Shown here: one piece after another, positions 4,931-5,373 of the stretch | How positions within the stretch are numbered: the stretch's first letter is position 1 | Layout: the number at the start of each line of letters is the position of its first letter | Source: JBDKGV01 sp039798005 | Lineage (GTDB): Bacteria; Fibrobacterota; Fibrobacteria; UBA5070 | NCBI GenBank assembly: GCA_039798005.1 | Contig: JBDKGV010000240.1 | Span: 1 to 5,373, forward strand | DNA: 5,373 nt | Direction of reading: 5' to 3' | Notes under the pieces: model-generated | What the model was told of the DNA's origin: nothing | What the model saw: only the letters and a program-made list of their open reading frames with translations | Database searches by the model: none | Made by a program: the position numbers and the translations under genes

Positions 4931-5373
4931 GGTTCCACTCCCATCAGGATTTGGCCGGGCGAGAGCGCCGAGCCGGGGGCGACAAGGATCTTGCGGACGA
5001 TGCCGCCCACCGGAGAAAAGACCGGGCTTTCCATCTTCATGGTCTCCATGACCGCGACGACTTGACCTTCCTCGACGCTGTCGCCTTCCTTCACGGTCAG
5101 TTTCCAGAGCGATCCCGGGGTCTCGCTGACCACCGGCTCGTACCCTTCGGGAAGGGACGATTCCGTGGTGACGGATTCTGTCACGGGAAGCGCGGGGAGG
5201 TCGGCCCAGCGTCCGCGTTCCTCCTGGAAGGCGGTGCGCTGGGTGGTGCGGAAGTCATGGATCCCCTCGGCGTGGTCGGACAGGAACTGTCGGTACTTCC
5301 GCAGTGAGAAGGTGGTGTTCTCGATGCGTGGTGACCAGCGGCCGCGCGGGAAGTCCTCGCGCATCTGCGCCAG
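4927..5373 (-). CDS. uca: Urea carboxylase, C-terminal part with biotinyl domain (partial)
   Basis: The last 148 residues of a much larger protein whose beginning is beyond the right edge; the frame stays open upstream of the first in-window ATG (5364), which is internal. Urea carboxylase adds bicarbonate-derived CO2 to urea with ATP and biotin to make allophanate. The first 60 or so residues match the segment after the carboxyltransferase domains of this family (RIENTTFSLRKY, FRTTQRTAFQEERGRW). An acidic, Thr/Ser/Pro-containing linker follows, then a biotin/lipoyl domain with ETMKME. The biotinylated Lys is encoded at 5037-5035, 35 residues before the C-terminus, as usual for biotin carrier domains. 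Biotin carboxylase and carboxyltransferase domains are expected upstream but not visible. The stop overlaps the allophanate hydrolase start by ATGA. A pyruvate or acyl-CoA carboxylase carrier is the alternative for the biotinyl domain alone; the preceding segment and the next gene favour urea carboxylase. Confidence 0.92.
   Translation of the reverse strand: MAQMREDFPRGRWSPRIENTTFSLRKYRQFLSDHAEGIHDFRTTQRTAFQEERGRWADLPALPVTESVTTESSLPEGYEPVVSETPGSLWKLTVKEGDSVEEGQVVAVMETMKMESPVFSPVGGIVRKILVAPGSALSPGQILMGVEP
4938..4942 (-). promoter_or_regulatory. Shine-Dalgarno GGGAG for allophanate hydrolase
   Basis: On the minus strand GGGAG lies 7 nt before the ATG at 4930, inside the end of the urea carboxylase gene. 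It supports this first ATG and, with the ATGA overlap, coupled translation that would keep the two enzymes in balance. Confidence 0.6.
5156..5182. repeat. Iterated 13-bp palindrome, copy 4, with a degenerate adjoining copy
   Basis: GACGGATTCTGTC at 5170-5182, extendable to 15 bp with outer T and A, lies in the linker of urea carboxylase and encodes T-E-S-V. Just beside it GACGATTCCGT (5156-5166) looks like the same unit lacking one G and its final C, encoding T-E-S-S. The linker may have accepted two insertions or a local duplication. Confidence 0.55.

Noticed and set aside
4927..5364. Treating the biotinyl protein as a complete 145-residue gene starting at 5364
   Set aside because: The frame remains open to the window edge, and the N-terminal segment matches an internal region of urea carboxylase rather than a protein start.

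Overview
The window is GC-rich, densely coding bacterial DNA. A Sec-exported UshA-type nucleotidase and an Escherichia coli Can-like carbonic anhydrase suggest a Gram-negative chromosome. The phylum cannot be fixed from the sequence, and there are no rRNA, tRNA, IS or phage genes.

Layout. Bases 1-165 hold the 3' end of a plus-strand gene built of lysine-rich 17-residue tandem repeats. A 173-bp gap follows, containing a strong terminator-like hairpin (231-260). A plus-strand gene at 339-1976 encodes a secreted metallophosphatase/5'-nucleotidase. Only 3 bp beyond its stop codon, a minus-strand operon ends. Read in its own direction that operon runs from the right edge: the C-terminus of urea carboxylase with its biotinyl domain (partial, 5373-4927), allophanate hydrolase (4930-3224), a type II beta-carbonic anhydrase (3171-2512) and an ADP-ribose-pyrophosphatase-like Nudix hydrolase (2510-1980).

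How the genes fit together. Urea carboxylase uses ATP and bicarbonate to turn urea into allophanate, and allophanate hydrolase breaks this down to ammonia and CO2. The two genes overlap by ATGA. The next gene, carbonic anhydrase, interconverts CO2 and bicarbonate, so it could recycle the released CO2 into the co-substrate of the first step. The Nudix gene starts 1 nt after the carbonic anhydrase stop codon and is probably translationally coupled to it. Its role in the pathway is unclear.

The most unusual signal is a 13-bp near-palindrome, GACGGAWTCYGTC. It occurs four times in 5.4 kb, once in each of four unrelated genes, always in the same codon phase (Thr-Asp/Glu-Ser-Val) and at positions that do not look functionally conserved. 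This looks like a genome-wide iterated palindrome of the HIP1 kind, or a dispersed recognition site.
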